In this document: positions 39,901-51,198 of the stretch, piece by piece
How the letters are laid out: every line of letters begins with the position of its first letter
Position numbering within the stretch: the first letter of the stretch is position 1
Assembly (NCBI GenBank): GCA_009792885.1
Contig: WMCF01000012.1
Coordinates: forward strand, 15,909,026-15,973,025
Length of the DNA: 64,000 nucleotides
From: Eremophila alpestris peregrina
Taxonomy: Eukaryota; Chordata; Aves; Passeriformes; Alaudidae
Direction of reading: 5' to 3'
Program-made: the position numbers and the translations under genes
The notes under the pieces: generated by a model
Seen by the model: only the letters and a program-made list of their open reading frames with translations
Databases searched by the model: none
What the model was told of the DNA's origin: nothing

Positions 39901-42900
39901 AAGCTATCTTGTTTCTGGAAAGCTGGCCCACAACTAGCAAGCCCCAGCTGCTTCTCATATCCCATGATAACTGTAACTCCAGCCAATGGAAAACATGACT
40001 ATAAGAATTCTCTGTCCTAGATGATGGAAATGCCTTTACTGACCCTCAGCTCTCATCCTCCTACGTCTCAGAATTTTCAGAGACCAAAATAATCAGTGGA
40101 CCAAACACTTTTAAACAATGGCCATCTCTGGTCTAGTTCTACTGTTTTGGGGTGTTTTTTTGTTTTCATGTTTGTTTGTTTGTTATCTTACTCGTTCTAA
40201 TGTTAGTTTGAACATTAATCAGGATGACTGATTTCCCATTTTACTTACACATTACCCCAAGTGTACAAGGCACCCCCACAAGTGCTTCTGCTCAGTATAA
40301 GCAGAGCATACCTGTGTTAGCTCCTTTCACCTGGCAGCACCAAAAGGATTCTAAGAACAGGAAGAGAATTGTAAATTAATTTGCCCATTGAGCATCTTTG
40401 AGAATAATCTCTGATAAGTGAGGTTTTTTCTTTGTTCTACCTGTGATGGTTTGGCTAGGATAGAATTAATTTTTCCTAAAATAGCTGGTATGTGGCTGTT
40501 TTGGATTTGCACTGAAAATACCATGGACAACACAGGGGTCTTTTGTTTATTGCTGTGTAAGACTGCTCAGTATCAAATCTTTCCTGCTCCTCAAGTCACA
40601 AGTGAGGAGGCTGGGAGTGCACATGGATGTGGGAAGGGTCACACCTAGGTCAGTTGATCCAAAGTCCCCAAAGGGACATTCTATATCATATTCAGCCTGT
40701 TAAGCTGGGGAAAGAAGAAGGAAATGGGGGAGTTTCAAAGTGATGGCTCTTGTTTTGCCAGGTAACCACAATGTGTGGTAGAGCCCTGGTTAGAGCCCTT
40801 TCCTTGGAATAGCTGAACACCTGCCTGCCCATGGCAAGTGGTGGATGAATTCCTTGCATGGCTTTGCTTGCATGAGCAGCTTCTCCTTTACTTATTAAAC
40901 TGTCTTTATCTCAGCCCATGAGCTTTCTCAGTTTTACCCTTCTGTGTCTTTCCATATCCCAGTGGGGAAAGTTTTTTCATCCAAAAATCCAGGTGTTAAT
41001 TACAACCACATTCACAAGTACCTGGAGGTTCTTGTCTGAGAGACCTTCCCACACAATAACTTTAACACTCTTCTCCAGCTGTGGCACTGTGCCTGGGTAA
41101 CCTCTGCAACAGCAGTGTTGAGTGAGGCTACAGATGAAGGCCCAATGACCATTTCATAATTGCCCAGACAGGGCACATTTCTCACAATATTTCATGCATA
41201 GCTCAGAGTGTGGCATGGAGAGCACCCAGTCACATAAAAGGCCTGTTATCCATTTAAATGTTCTTATATGCCAGTGACTGTGGCTTTGTCTATCTCAGCT
41301 ATCAACACAAATACAATGGATTTCTGGCTCCATTTAACCATGCAGATAAAAGAAAATTCTTCATATGAAGGGTGTAGAGTAGAATGCCGTTTATCTTGTA
41401 GCCTAATATAAACAACAACACAGTTCTTGTGCCCTTGACACTCAGGAAACTATGGTTCCTGCAATGGAGTAGGGATAATATCACTACTTACACTCTGACA
41501 AAAGAATTTAGTGTTTCTCTTTCATTCCCACCCAGGACTTACACTCCTGATTTTATTGGGTTCCTAACTTTCTAACCACATGTCATCAGCTTCTCTTATC
41601 TGAATGTCAGGCAATTAAGCTGTTGCTTATCCTTACTGAAAAAAGTCTTAATTAAAAATTAAAAAAAAAGTGCTTGAATTAGTAGTCATATTCCTTTACC
41701 ATCTATCTGTGGAATTTGGGCAGAAGGGAAAAACTGGTTAATTTGAGTTGAGTCAGAGATAAAGGATGTATCTCAGAAGAAAAACAGAGTTGTCACTAAG
41801 ACCCACCTGGAGTTAAAACCTGAGTCTTTTGTCCTTTGAGCAATTTCTGAACCCGAAGTAGCTGGAAGGAGTTCTCTCTCTTATTAAAGATGTCTTGGAC
41901 CCAGTGAGATACCTCACAAACAGATTTCACGGTCTCTGAAATTATAGCAACATACTCTGAAGTTACCAGAAGTGAATGCATATTTCACTTTATACATCTT
42001 GCTAAGAAAAGACAGTATGAAATTAAGAAGAAAAGTTTTAAATCAAATATCAACAACAGCTGTATTCAGGAATTTCTGTGGGAGATTGGACTAGATCACC
42101 TTCAGAGGCCTCTTTCCAACCAACAATTCTGAAGTTCTAGAAAACATTTGCCAATGAAATATCAGAGAGAGGAATAATTTCCTGGATTTGGAAACAAAAA
42201 CTGAAAAATGCCCTTCAAGTGGTGTTAACTGCTTGTAAAAACCACAGAATCATTTAGCTTGGAAAAGAGTACAGAGATTGCTGAATTCAGCCTAGGACTG
42301 AACACCACCTTGTCAAGTAGACCATGGCATTGAGTGTATTTCTTGAACATTTTCAGGGATGGTGACTCTACCGCTTCACTGGGAACTTCATTCCAGTGTT
42401 TAACAACCCTTTCCATGAAGAAATGCCTCCCAATGTCCATCCTGAACTTCCCCTGGCACATCTTGAAGAGGCCATTTCCTCTCATCCTGCTGCTTGTTAC
42501 CTGTGAGAAGAGGCCAATCCCCAGCTGGCCACAACCTCCTTCCATGTATTTGTAGAGAGTGATCAGGTCACCCCTTTTCTCTAAGCAACTCCAGCTCCCT
42601 CAGCCACATCTCACAGGAACTGTGCTCCAGACCTTTGCTCAACTCCATTGTCCTTCTCTGGACTCACTCCAGCACCTCAGTGTCTCTCCTGCAGTGAAGG
42701 GCTCAAAACTGGACATGGGATTTGAGGTGTGGCCTCACTAGTGCTGAGGACAGAGGAACAATCACTTCCCTAGTCCTGCTGGCCACACCATTGCTGATAC
42801 ATTCAGGATGTCCTTGGCCTTCTTGGCCACCTCGGCACACTCCAGCTCATGTTCAGCCACTGTTGAGCAGCACCCCCAGGTCCTTTCCCACTCAGCAGCT

Positions 42901-45900
42901 TTCCAGCCACTCTGTCCCAGCCTGGAGCTGCAGGGGGTTGTTGGGACACAGGGACAGGGCCCAGCACGTGGCCTGGTTGAGCCTCACACAGTTGGCCTCA
43001 GCCCATGGGTCCAGCCCATGCAGATCCCTCTGCAGAGCCTTCCTGCCCTCCAGCAGATCAGCATTCCCACCCATGGCTTGGGTGCCATTTGCAAACTGGC
43101 TGAGGGTGCTCTCAATTCCCTCATCCAGATCATCAGTAAAGGTATTAAACAGGACTGACCCTGATACTGAGCCCTTGCGGACCCCTCTAGTGACTGGATA
43201 TAGCATGAAGGACACAAATTAGCCTAGAAAATTGAGATGTGACCAAGAGACTCAGAGAATGGTTTGGGTTGGAAGGAACCTTAAAGATCATCTTATTCTA
43301 ACCCATCTGCCATGGGCAGGGACACCTTAATACATCACATTGCTCAGGACCATATCCAGCCTGGCCTTGAACTCTTCCAGGAATGGGGCATCAACAAATG
43401 CCTTGAGCTACCTGTTCCAGTGCCTCACAAGCAGCAGAGTTTAAAAACAAAGGACAGGGCTGCCATTTCTCCAACCTAACTATTAAGCCATTTTCACAGG
43501 TATTTACTCTATATTTTTATTCCTAACATGTTCTCAGGGACATCTTGATCAAAATGGAGAAGGAAAATTGTAATCCACTAGAACCCCAAAGAGAAAGGAA
43601 GATATGTTTTCCTTCAGAAGCAAACAGTAGTTGGGACTCAAAATATTCTTAGCAAGAAGTGTATCATTGATCAAAGTGCCACTGATTTAAAGGTGGAATC
43701 ATACTTGCAAGTTTCTGGTACTCAGCAGTGTCTGGGCTGGTGTTCTCCAGCAGGTCTCTGAAGAAATGCTTGTACCTGAGGTGGAGAGAGCAAGTTTAAT
43801 TCACAACAAGATACCAGGAAGATCAGCTGCACCTCCTGTTAGTAACGCACTCAACACTCAACTGAGAAGCAGAGTAAGCCTAACCAAGCAGTTCTGGTCG
43901 CACTTCATTCACATATTTAATAATAAAATGTCTCAACTAAAATAAACAAAGTATTTTGTACATCTGCAAACCTTTAGCTTTTCCTGGGTATCCAATAGAA
44001 CAGACTCACAAATCACTTAAGATCATGAGACTGTCTCAGAATTCACATAAATATGTCTTCAATAAACAACAAATTTCTCTTTGAACTATCTGTTTTTAGT
44101 AGCATATGAATGGTGGCATTCATACCATGTTTCCTGCCCACACAAGAAAATAAAGGCGTTTCTGTAAGAACCAGGACCCTTCTTTTTCTTTTTTCCTTTC
44201 CAGTCTTTACTGGACAGGATAAGATCTCTGCAAATGCTTTCTTCCAGTAAAGTCAAACAGAAGGAACTTCACAGATTCACAAACTGGCAGAGCTCTTATG
44301 ACCTAGTGCATGTTAACAGAGTTTTAAAGAAACCTGAATATGATAGAGCTGATTTATGAAAAAATCAGACTTTCTACCAAAAAGCTCATATTTTTCCAAG
44401 AAGTTGGACAGCAACATATATAGTGCTGTTTTGCAAATTTAAAAGAACTATCCAAAGAATTACAGTAAAAAACCCACCAGCTTAATGTTTACTTCTGCCA
44501 AGCTGATTTAAAACATTTCATAAAGTTACATGAAAGACTGTGGTATGATCTCTCCCAAGTTATTTTCAAAGAAATGAGGTACTCAATCTCTCAAATTTGC
44601 TTTAGTGTAGATAAGATCATGGTTGAAAAACAGCTACTGGATCTGTAGCAGCAGAACGTGGGTTCCCAGAAAACCACCTCTATTACCCACACACCCTCCC
44701 CAAGAAGGGGCTGCCCATGAGTGCATGCAGCACTCTCCTCAGGCAGTCAGTTAGCCTCTTCAAAGAGGAGATAATAACAGAATATCCAAGCTGGAAGGCA
44801 TCCACAAGGATCATCAAGTCCAATTCATGCCTCTGCATTTTTAGAACAACCCAAAAAGTCACATGTGTCCAATGATATTGTCTAAACATTTCTTGAAAAC
44901 TGGAAGGCTTGTTGCCTCTAGAGGGGGATGCAGCAATCCTGAGTGGATCCGTCCAGACTCAGACAAATGTGATAGGCATCAAATCTGAGGAAAGCATACA
45001 GCCCTGATAACCAGAGAGGAAAGAAAACCTTTCCTGCATTCGTTAATCTCATTACTCTCCAAAAGCAGCCATCTACAAGATTCACAATGCTCCAGGTCAG
45101 CAATATGCATAAAAATGGAGCAAAAGCATCACTGGCAGAGCCCACCACTTCTGCAGCATTTCAGGTGGCTTGCTTTCATTCAGGGCCCCACTTCAGTAGC
45201 TTACTGAGACAGCAGAAAGGATCCATTTCTACCCAAGAGCTAGAGGAAGGAGCCAGGGCTAAACACAACTACCTTCCTGCATTGTTTCCCATCCATGTAC
45301 ATTGATTCCACTTTACAGGTACATCCTCAGGTCTGTTTCATTGCTGTCTCTATGCTCTGATTTTGAGACACAATAGGCAATTTTCCTTTCATAGCAACAA
45401 AGACAAAGTTACATTCCTTTTTCCTTTCTTATGCTAATCCCTTGAAGACTCACAACTTCTTACTTACTGGTGCAGCCTCTGCAGGGGCAAAGGAAGAAGA
45501 TCCTCTAGCTCCCTTCCTTGAAACTGAGGTCGAGTCTCCTGGAGTTTCTTAAACCGCCGGAATGACTTATTCTTCCTTACTTGCTCCTGTGTGAAGCAAA
45601 AAAAGGGATATAGCTTTGTGACTACAGAAAGAGCTATGTGCCCTAGTCTGTACCAGAGCTTGGAACACTTCACCTTGGAGTTTAGGACTGCAGTCCCACA
45701 AACATCAACTACTTTTGTGGCTATGGGCAAGCCATTCCCTTTCTCCTGACCATCCATTCCAGCGGGTAATGGAAGTGGTATCTCCCCCCCATACATGGAA
45801 TTGAAGAAAAGGAGAAGGTTGACCCAGTCAGGAAAACAAGGAGTGCTCTTGTGGCTTTTTGCCATGTGTTTCAAGAAAAAGCAAGGCAGATCTGCACTCC

Positions 45901-48282
45901 TGTCACCTTAAGACAAGAATCCAAATATCTTTTTTGCTTGGAGAAGCAAAAGCATGAATACATGCATGCAAAGACAAGAGGAGGGAAACATCCCAGTACA
46001 TTCTGCATCAGGGAACAAGCACAGACAAAACTTTTGAGTGAGGGAGGGAGTTGAGTGGTTTAAATTCCAGATACAGCTGTCAGGAGTTTGGAATAAATTA
46101 TATATTCTGCAGAAATTTCTTGAAAACAGGTTATATTTGAAGATATAAATGGGAAGGAAAAACTCATTTTCAACATAGAAGAAAAAAAAAAAAAAAACCA
46201 TGAAGGAAGGGAAATCCCACTGCTAGGATACAGTTGGTGACAGTGGGAAAAACTAGGAGACCAGACAGTTCCTAGAAAGAGATCACTGTATCATGGTGAA
46301 AGCCTGGAAATTCTCTAGGCTTGCCAGTTAGGAAGGAGTGGGAGTAAATACAGAACTCTGTTTGAGAAAGCAGTGCTCACCATATGCACATACATATACA
46401 AACACCTGAAAAAAGCATCAGAAATTTCAAGCCCTAAATAAGTAGAGAAGTTTTCATCATTTTGTTGTGGAAGAAAGCCTGAATGTCATCAGCACAGAAA
46501 AAACAAGAACACTGATCTCCCCAGAAACAGAAGACAAATGGAAGTATGTGGCAGTTTCACAGAATGGAAAAGGAGAAACTATATGAAGACTAAAGTAGAT
46601 ATTTACCTTCAAGGTTTTATTTGCCTGCTCCAAATTCTCAGCATATTGGCCATAAAGATCCAGACTCTGACAAAAATTTTCCAGTCCTCGCTCCAAATTT
46701 CCTTTCTCCAGGTGAAGTGACAGAACACTGTGCACAAGGAGCAAAGATAAGCTTGTGAGGGATACATTACTACTGGCATTTTCACAGCTCCTTCTGTTTA
46801 ATTCCTTTGCTGACTTGCCTTTACCATTTTCCACCTCATATCCAGTTTCAATGCCAAATTTTTGCTTAGAGGTCAGAGAGTAAGCCACAGAACATATTGT
46901 GGAGCAGACTTACTAGCTTAAACTGCTGTCCAGTAACTGGGTACCAGATATGTGATGCAAATCAGGAGTTTCCTGGGGACACCTCCAAGTGCCACCAAGG
47001 CTAGCAGTGCTAGGAGTGAATGTCTGTTTTACAAGATGTTAGCCTTATTTCCCCAAATCTTACTTTCTCATCAACACAGAACCCTCCCAATATAATTACA
47101 GTGTCCACTTACTGGCTGGCTGAATATAAGGACTCCAGGGGTCCAAATATAGTTTCCAACACAGCAGGTTTCAGTGTTCCTTTGGCCTTTAAAATAGTCA
47201 CAAAGTACTAAGAAGGAAAAAAAAAAAAAAAAAGGAATTTCAAACAGGTAGCATTTACAAATCATCATAGAATCTCAGAATGGTTTGGATTGGAAAGGAT
47301 TTTAAAAACCATCTAGTTCCATCCTGGTCAGAGACACCTTCCAAGCCCCTTCCAAACTGGCTGTCACTTCCAGGAATAGGGCTTCCACAGCTTCTCTGGG
47401 CCATCTGTGCCAGTGCCTCACAACCCTTACAGTAAATAACTTCTTCCTAACATCTAATCTAAACCTACTGTCTTTCAGTTTAAAACCATTCCTCCTTTTC
47501 CTATCACTATGTGCCTATGTAAGAAGTTACTCTCCCTCTTTTGTATGAGCCCCCTTTAAGCACTGGAAGCTGCAAATGTTATTAAACTCTGAGATCACTC
47601 AAAGGCCACTTGTGGCACAACAGCAGAAGCCAGAAGCTGCAGCCTGAACACTCTTTGGCTTGGAAAAATAGCAAATATAGTGACTGTCTAGCTAAGATAT
47701 CCACTATCAGATGTAAGCCTTACTTGCAGCTTTGACCATAACTGTGAACACATGGAACAGTACTACAGCACTGAAAAGAATCTGTTTCAGTATCCTCCAA
47801 TGCATCTGTTTTTCACCATCTTGTCCATAATTTTATTTTTGCCTGTGTCCCTACAGTTCATACATCTCAGTCATCTTGGGGCAAGCCCCCTATTCAATCA
47901 AAACTTAAAAGATTTATGTCTGTGTACAGACCAAGGCCAAAAGGCCAAACCCATGAGCTACTGAATATTACAGAGGAGTTAAGAAAAAAACAACAAAAAA
48001 CCCTTTCAGCCACAGCAGGTGTCCCAAGCATTAGGGATGTACCACAGTCTCTCTCTTGACCCTTTCCCACGACAACACGAATAATTATGTGCTGTCTGAA
48101 GACACACACATATCAGAAGGGGCAGAAATACTCACTGTGAGCACCAAATCCAGCTGCTCAAGGTATCTGTGCTCCGTTTCCAGCAGTTCCTTGGCTGTCC
48201 TGCTGCGCTTTCTCTCCCAGCGAGCCCGCTGGTCTTCCACAGTGTTTGCTCCAACCACAAATGACAGGGATGAGGCACTCAT
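36922..48282 (-). CDS. ARHGEF39: ARHGEF39, Rho guanine nucleotide exchange factor (DH-PH)
   Basis: Exchange factor that loads GTP on Rho-family GTPases, linked to cell proliferation and migration in mammals. Coding exons from the start: 48136-48282, 47113-47207, 46607-46727, 45468-45586, 43705-43775, 41807-41956, 38045-38274, 37107-37195, 36922-36937. They join in frame to 345 residues, close to the human 335. The DH domain runs about residues 25-210 ([20 protein letters not shown], then [16 protein letters not shown] and [15 protein letters not shown]) and the PH domain about 235-345 ([50 protein letters not shown]). The ATG at 48282 is supported by an in-frame TGA upstream in the probable 5' exon. 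The gene is head-to-head with the myosin. Its introns carry many CR1 copies and one LTR. Confidence 0.95.
37107..37195 (-). CDS. ARHGEF39: ARHGEF39 coding exon 8, PH domain end
   Basis: 89 bp from GTCTTTCAG to GTCAG|GTAAGC, encoding [20 protein letters not shown] and the WYRSL helix. Confidence 0.94.
38045..38274 (-). CDS. ARHGEF39: ARHGEF39 coding exon 7, PH domain
   Basis: 230 bp from GCATGCTCAG to CTCAGT|GTAAGT, encoding most of the PH domain ([51 protein letters not shown]). Confidence 0.95.
38275..41806 (-). other. ARHGEF39: ARHGEF39 intron 6 (largest inter-coding intron)
   Basis: AT-rich intron between the exon ending the DH domain and the PH exon. It holds one avian LTR (40442-41010). 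I recognise no other gene or repeat. Confidence 0.75.
40442..41010 (+). mobile_element. avian ERVL-type solo LTR, plus orientation
   Basis: Starts TGTGATGGTTTGGCTAGGAT and carries TTATTAAACTGTCTTTATCT followed by CAGCCCATGAGCTTTCTCAG, the poly(A)/R-U5 part of an LTR group I know from bird genomes. No internal retroviral region is seen beside it, so it is a solo LTR. It is antisense to ARHGEF39. The 3' edge is approximate. Confidence 0.75.
41807..41956 (-). CDS. ARHGEF39: ARHGEF39 coding exon 6
   Basis: 150 bp from GTAACTTCAG to TCCAG|GTGGGT, encoding the end of the DH domain ([20 protein letters not shown], then [10 protein letters not shown]) and the linker to the PH domain. Confidence 0.93.
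42078..42140 (+). mobile_element. CR1 LINE 3' end scrap, plus orientation
   Basis: TTGGACTAGATCACCTTCAG followed by CCTCTTTCCAACCAACAATTC is the last part of a CR1 3' end. Confidence 0.75.
42236..43216 (-). mobile_element. CR1 LINE with reverse transcriptase remnant, minus orientation
   Basis: About 1 kb, 5'-truncated at the high coordinate. The minus strand translates to the C-terminal part of a CR1 reverse transcriptase ([38 protein letters not shown]) with frame breaks, so it is inactive. The 3' part reads [19 protein letters not shown]. It is sense with the host gene ARHGEF39. Confidence 0.92.
43240..43442 (-). mobile_element. CR1 LINE 3' fragment, minus orientation
   Basis: AGAATGGTTTGGGTTGGAAG, CCATCTGCCATGGGCAGGGA and CCTGGCCTTGAACTCTTCCA are the reverse complement of a CR1 3' end. 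It is a second copy just outside the larger one. Confidence 0.9.
43705..43775 (-). CDS. ARHGEF39: ARHGEF39 coding exon 5
   Basis: 71 bp from CCACCTCAG to GCAA|GTATGA, encoding [20 protein letters not shown] and KLA. It ends the CA|G Gln codon from exon 4 and starts a Lys codon. Confidence 0.9.
43776..45467 (-). other. ARHGEF39: ARHGEF39 intron 4
   Basis: Intron holding one diverged CR1 scrap near 44768-44935 and otherwise no recognised feature. Confidence 0.75.
44768..44935 (-). mobile_element. diverged CR1-like fragment, minus orientation
   Basis: AACAGAATATCCAAGCTGGA, AGGATCATCAAGTCCAATTC and CTTGAAAACTGGAAGGCTTG follow the order of a CR1 3' end with many changes. Confidence 0.6.
45468..45586 (-). 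CDS. ARHGEF39: ARHGEF39 coding exon 4
   Basis: 119 bp from TCACACAG to CACCA|GTAAGT, encoding [20 protein letters not shown] and the [10 protein letters not shown] core of the DH domain. Confidence 0.95.
45587..46606 (-). other. ARHGEF39: ARHGEF39 intron 3
   Basis: About 1 kb with a poly(A) run near 46182-46198 and no other feature recognised. Confidence 0.7.
46607..46727 (-). CDS. ARHGEF39: ARHGEF39 coding exon 3
   Basis: 121 bp from TTGTGCACAG to TTGAAG|GTAAAT, encoding [20 protein letters not shown], the DH segment aligned with GLEGFCRHLELY in mammals. Confidence 0.93.
47113..47207 (-). CDS. ARHGEF39: ARHGEF39 coding exon 2
   Basis: 95 bp encoding [20 protein letters not shown] and on, part of the DH domain. 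The acceptor follows an 18-T tract plus CCTTCTTAG, and the donor is GCCA|GTAAGT. Confidence 0.94.
47262..47575 (-). mobile_element. CR1 LINE 3' fragment, minus orientation
   Basis: AGAATGGTTTGGATTGGAAA, AACTTCTTCCTAACATCTAA and CTACTGTCTTTCAGTTTAAA are a clear CR1 3' region in ARHGEF39 intron 1/2, ending only about 55 bp before the acceptor of coding exon 2. It is sense with the gene. Confidence 0.9.
48136..48282 (-). CDS. ARHGEF39: ARHGEF39 coding exon 1
   Basis: 49 codons, [20 protein letters not shown] onward, ending CTCACA|GTGAGT on the minus strand. The exon itself probably begins at 48320 after a GGCTCTTCAG acceptor, so 48283-48320 is 5' UTR. Confidence 0.93.
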
Positions 48283-49439
48283 GGCAAAGGCAGGGTTGAT
48301 ACACAGGGAGGCAAAGGATCCTGAAGAGCCAAGCAAGATGGACACACACAAAAGAATAACCTACGTTGCAGGGTAGGAATCTAAGCTAAATATCTACACT
48401 TTCCTAGGAAATAAGGGAAGTCAGTTGCCAGCAACCATTATTAACAATTTCCTTCTTCATTGCCTCCCATGGTCACAGGGGCCCTGCAGCAAACAGAGAA
48501 ACACTATTTGAGAGACCAGGCTGTGAAAGCAAGAGTGGTACTTGAGGATACATCTGTAAGCAAATCTCAGTGCACAATCCCACATGCAAACCACAGCTTC
48601 CTGTGCTTTGTCCTCCCCACTCTTTGCGTGAAATTCTTGCTAAACTCAAGCAAGTTTGTGGGTGGGAGAGGTACTGTGGATAGGAGTAGAAAATTACCGT
48701 AAGATTCCTCTTGCTGGGGGAATGTAGCAGGACTCCCCCCGTCACAGGGAAAGAGACCACTCTTGCTTGTTTTCCCATGGAGGTTACAAAGAAGCAAGTA
48801 GTCTGCTTTGCCATTTTCTAACAGTATTTTGTGCTGCTGGAGGTGAGAGAGGCCGAGCAGCTGCTGGGAGTCACACCAAGCTTTGCTCCTGCTCTGCTCT
48901 TCTACTACAGTATCATGATTTTGTTGCACAGAAAAACATTGTTTATCACACTCAGAGAAAGAGGAACGTTTGAGCAGAACACCAGTTAGGTATATTGTTC
49001 TCTTGATGAAAAGGCAGTGCAGGCAGTTGAACACTTGCCCCGGCATCAAGTCTGCAGTTTCACTGGAAGCTGAGTTGCCTTTGAAAAGTTCTGTTTCCCA
49101 CATGGACAAGATACACTAATACAGAAAGATGTGTCATCATAGAGAAGATGATTTGTCAAACACCATCTTCCAGAGACATTTCAGATACCTAAATCAATGT
49201 CTGAAACAAAAATTTCACATCAAAGAGTACCAGGACTCATTTAATGAGTTGCCAAAAGTCCAGACAGCTGAGGGATGTGCAGTGTTTCATGGTAGCAGCA
49301 GCTTCTCCAGAGATTTACCCTCATTTTCACTTACAGCAAAACCACAAGCTTAGCCAAGACCACCTCTTGGTCAAACAGGGCAGTGGATGGAGAGGCAGCA
49401 CTGCAGGGAACACCACCTTAAGCTTAGCATTAGTCCTGC

Positions 49440-49577
49440 CCCTGAAGTGTCCAAGGCCAGGCTGGATGGGGCCCTGAACAACTCTGTCTGTGGAAGGTGT
49501 CCCTGGGCTTTGCAGGGCTGTAGGAAGGAGAATGCTCTTTAAGGTCTTTAACACAAATCAATCCATGATTCTACTCA
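49440..49577 (+). mobile_element. CR1 LINE 3' end, plus orientation
   Basis: GTGTCCAAGGCCAGGCTGGA, TGGGGCCCTGAACAACTCTG and AATCAATCCATGATTCTACT form the terminal part of CR1, antisense to ARHGEF39. Confidence 0.8.
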
Positions 49578-50395
49578 AGTGCAGTTTCAAGGTACTCACC
49601 AGTAATGGACTAAAACGCTGCCATTCACAGAGCACCTCTAGAGCCAGGGTAGATTGCAGTCAAGATTTTCATTTTGCAGACCAATTTCTTTTAACACACA
49701 ATAATTAAAACAAACAAGTTATACTGGCTTTGACCATCTAGTGCTAGCATAAAGAAATTCGAACACTCCCATTATTGCACAATATATTCTGTGTCAGGTC
49801 TGCAGGGTGAGAGCTGTCTGCAGCCTGTGGGTACAATAGAAAACACTTCACCTACAAGTGACAGAACTGCTCCAGCTTCCTTCTTCCCAGGTGACATTCA
49901 AAAACCACTGAAAACCAATGCCCTCTATTACTGTTAACTACGTTATAATGCACCATTAGCAGCATCCCCTTCACACTCCCTAAATTTTTTGAGTACCCTC
50001 AAAAAATCTCCTGCTCTTATAGCAGCACAGCCTCTCTTAATGTCTCAGGGATGTAAATACATGGTGGATCAGCTCCAAGGGCCACATGGCCCCACATCCC
50101 ATACTGTGAGGTAAGAGAAAGGGGAACTGAAAGGGAGAAACTCTGCAGCCCACAGCCACTCCTTAGCCACCCCGAGGCATAAAGAAGTAAATATTGCAGG
50201 AGTTGATACTGGAAGTAAAACATGCACCTAGCCTTCCTTCAATTCGCCTTTAATACAGGGTATTAGAAGTGTATTTTGGAAAAGTCAAAACCAAGGGTAT
50301 TATATTTTTCAGCAGATGAGAAAAGATCCATTAGAAGTCTTTCAGTATTGAAAAGCTTTTCTTGATCAAAACCGAATAATTTTACTCATTATCAG

Positions 50396-50557
50396 GGTTT
50401 TGTTTTGGTTTTTTCGTTGTTGTGGTTTTTTTGGGTTTTTTTTTAATAAAATGAAATAGGTTTTAAAGAATAAATATTTCCAGTAAAAAACAACAAAACA
50501 AGCAAAAAACACCAAACAAACAAACAACAAAAAAAGACCAACAGAGAAAAAAAAACC
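50396..50557. repeat. paired T/G-rich and A/C-rich low-complexity tracts
   Basis: A T/G-rich tract (50396-50444) is followed after about 40 bp by an A/C-rich tract (50485-50557) that is roughly its complement, so the two could pair imperfectly. Confidence 0.6.
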
Positions 50558-50844
50558 TCACTAAATACAAGCACGCTGAAAAACATTTGCTAAGCGTTAA
50601 CAAAAAATGTTTTTCTCTGACTGTGACGTGGATTCAGGAAATACTTGGTGGAATCAGGGACTAATTTAGCCAAAGGGATCTTTACGGGTCATGCAGTTGA
50701 GCCTTGTGCCCAGATCGGGGCTACCACCAAACTCAGGCTGGGCTGCTCAGGGATTCATCCTGCCCAGGACTTTCCACGGGTGGGGATAGGGACGCCCCAC
50801 GACACCAACACCGGTCCTGCTCGCGGTTCCCGTTCTATTTTTAA

Positions 50845-50880
<36 letters not shown>

Positions 50881-50898
50881 CTCTGGCTCTGGCTCTGA
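50845..50898. repeat. (TTCTGG)n hexamer repeat
   Basis: Six TTCTGG units, two CTCTGG and one CTCTGA, lying just inside the predicted ARHGEF39 5' intron at the edge of the CpG island. Confidence 0.9.
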
Positions 50899-50899
50899 C

Positions 50900-51072
50900 C
50901 CCGGCCCCACGCCGTCCCCGCCGCCCGTTACCTGCGGTTCCGCCGCCGCCCCGCGTTCAAACGGCGGCCCCGCCCCGACGGGCGGTCCCGGGGCGGAGCG
51001 GGGCGGAGCGGGGGCGGTGGGGTGGGGCCGGGCCGGGCCGGGCCGGGCCGGGCAGGGCGGCGGCCGGCGGCG
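50900..51072. promoter_or_regulatory. head-to-head CpG-island promoter of ARHGEF39 and the myosin
   Basis: Very CpG-rich region with repeated GC boxes (GGGGCGGAGC twice near 50992-51010). On the minus strand a donor-like CCGCAG|GTAACG at about 50932 fits a non-coding first exon of ARHGEF39. On the plus strand the myosin ATG follows at 51073. TTTGAA (minus, 50956-50961) resembles a CHR element of cell-cycle genes, which is only a motif match. No TATA box is seen. Confidence 0.65.
51026..51053. repeat. (GGCCG)n run in the myosin 5' UTR
   Basis: About five pentamer units directly upstream of the myosin start codon, with G-quadruplex potential on the plus strand. Confidence 0.85.
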
Positions 51073-51198
51073 ATGGTGTCGCTGGGGGAGCGCGGCCCCC
51101 CGCCCGGCGCGGCCGGGGACCTGGCGGCGCTGGCCGAGCTGGACGAGGCGGCGCTGCTGGCCGGGCTGCGGGAGCGCTTCCTGCAGCAGCGCATCTAC
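51073..51198 (+). CDS. myosin exon 1
   Basis: 42 codons, [20 protein letters not shown] onward, ending ATCTAC|GTGAGT. The first 15 residues are Gly/Pro-rich and not motor-like. Confidence 0.9.

Larger units (their letters stand above)
41957..43704 (-). other. ARHGEF39: ARHGEF39 intron 5, mostly CR1
   Basis: Intron between coding exons 5 and 6, filled largely by three CR1 copies (42078-42140, 42236-43216, 43240-43442). Confidence 0.85.
48321..50931 (-). other. ARHGEF39: ARHGEF39 5' intron (predicted)
   Basis: Interval between the acceptor before the start-codon exon (CTTCAG at 48321-48326 on the minus strand) and a donor in the CpG island (GTAACG at 50926-50931). It contains a CR1 3' end (49440-49577), T- and A-rich low complexity (50396-50557) and the hexamer repeat at 50845-50898. 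One 180-codon open frame inside it is not supported as a gene. Confidence 0.6.

Noticed and set aside
42892..43215. Reverse-transcriptase-like open frame as a gene
   Set aside because: It is part of a truncated CR1 copy with broken frame and no start, so it is annotated as a mobile element.
48567..49109. 180-codon open frame on the minus strand in the ARHGEF39 5' intron
   Set aside because: About one frame of this length is expected by chance in a window this size. The protein resembles no family I know and no splice link to ARHGEF39 is needed.
35155..50900. RMRP RNA gene expected near ARHGEF39 by human synteny
   Set aside because: I looked for its conserved ends and promoter elements in the neighbourhood and saw no match.
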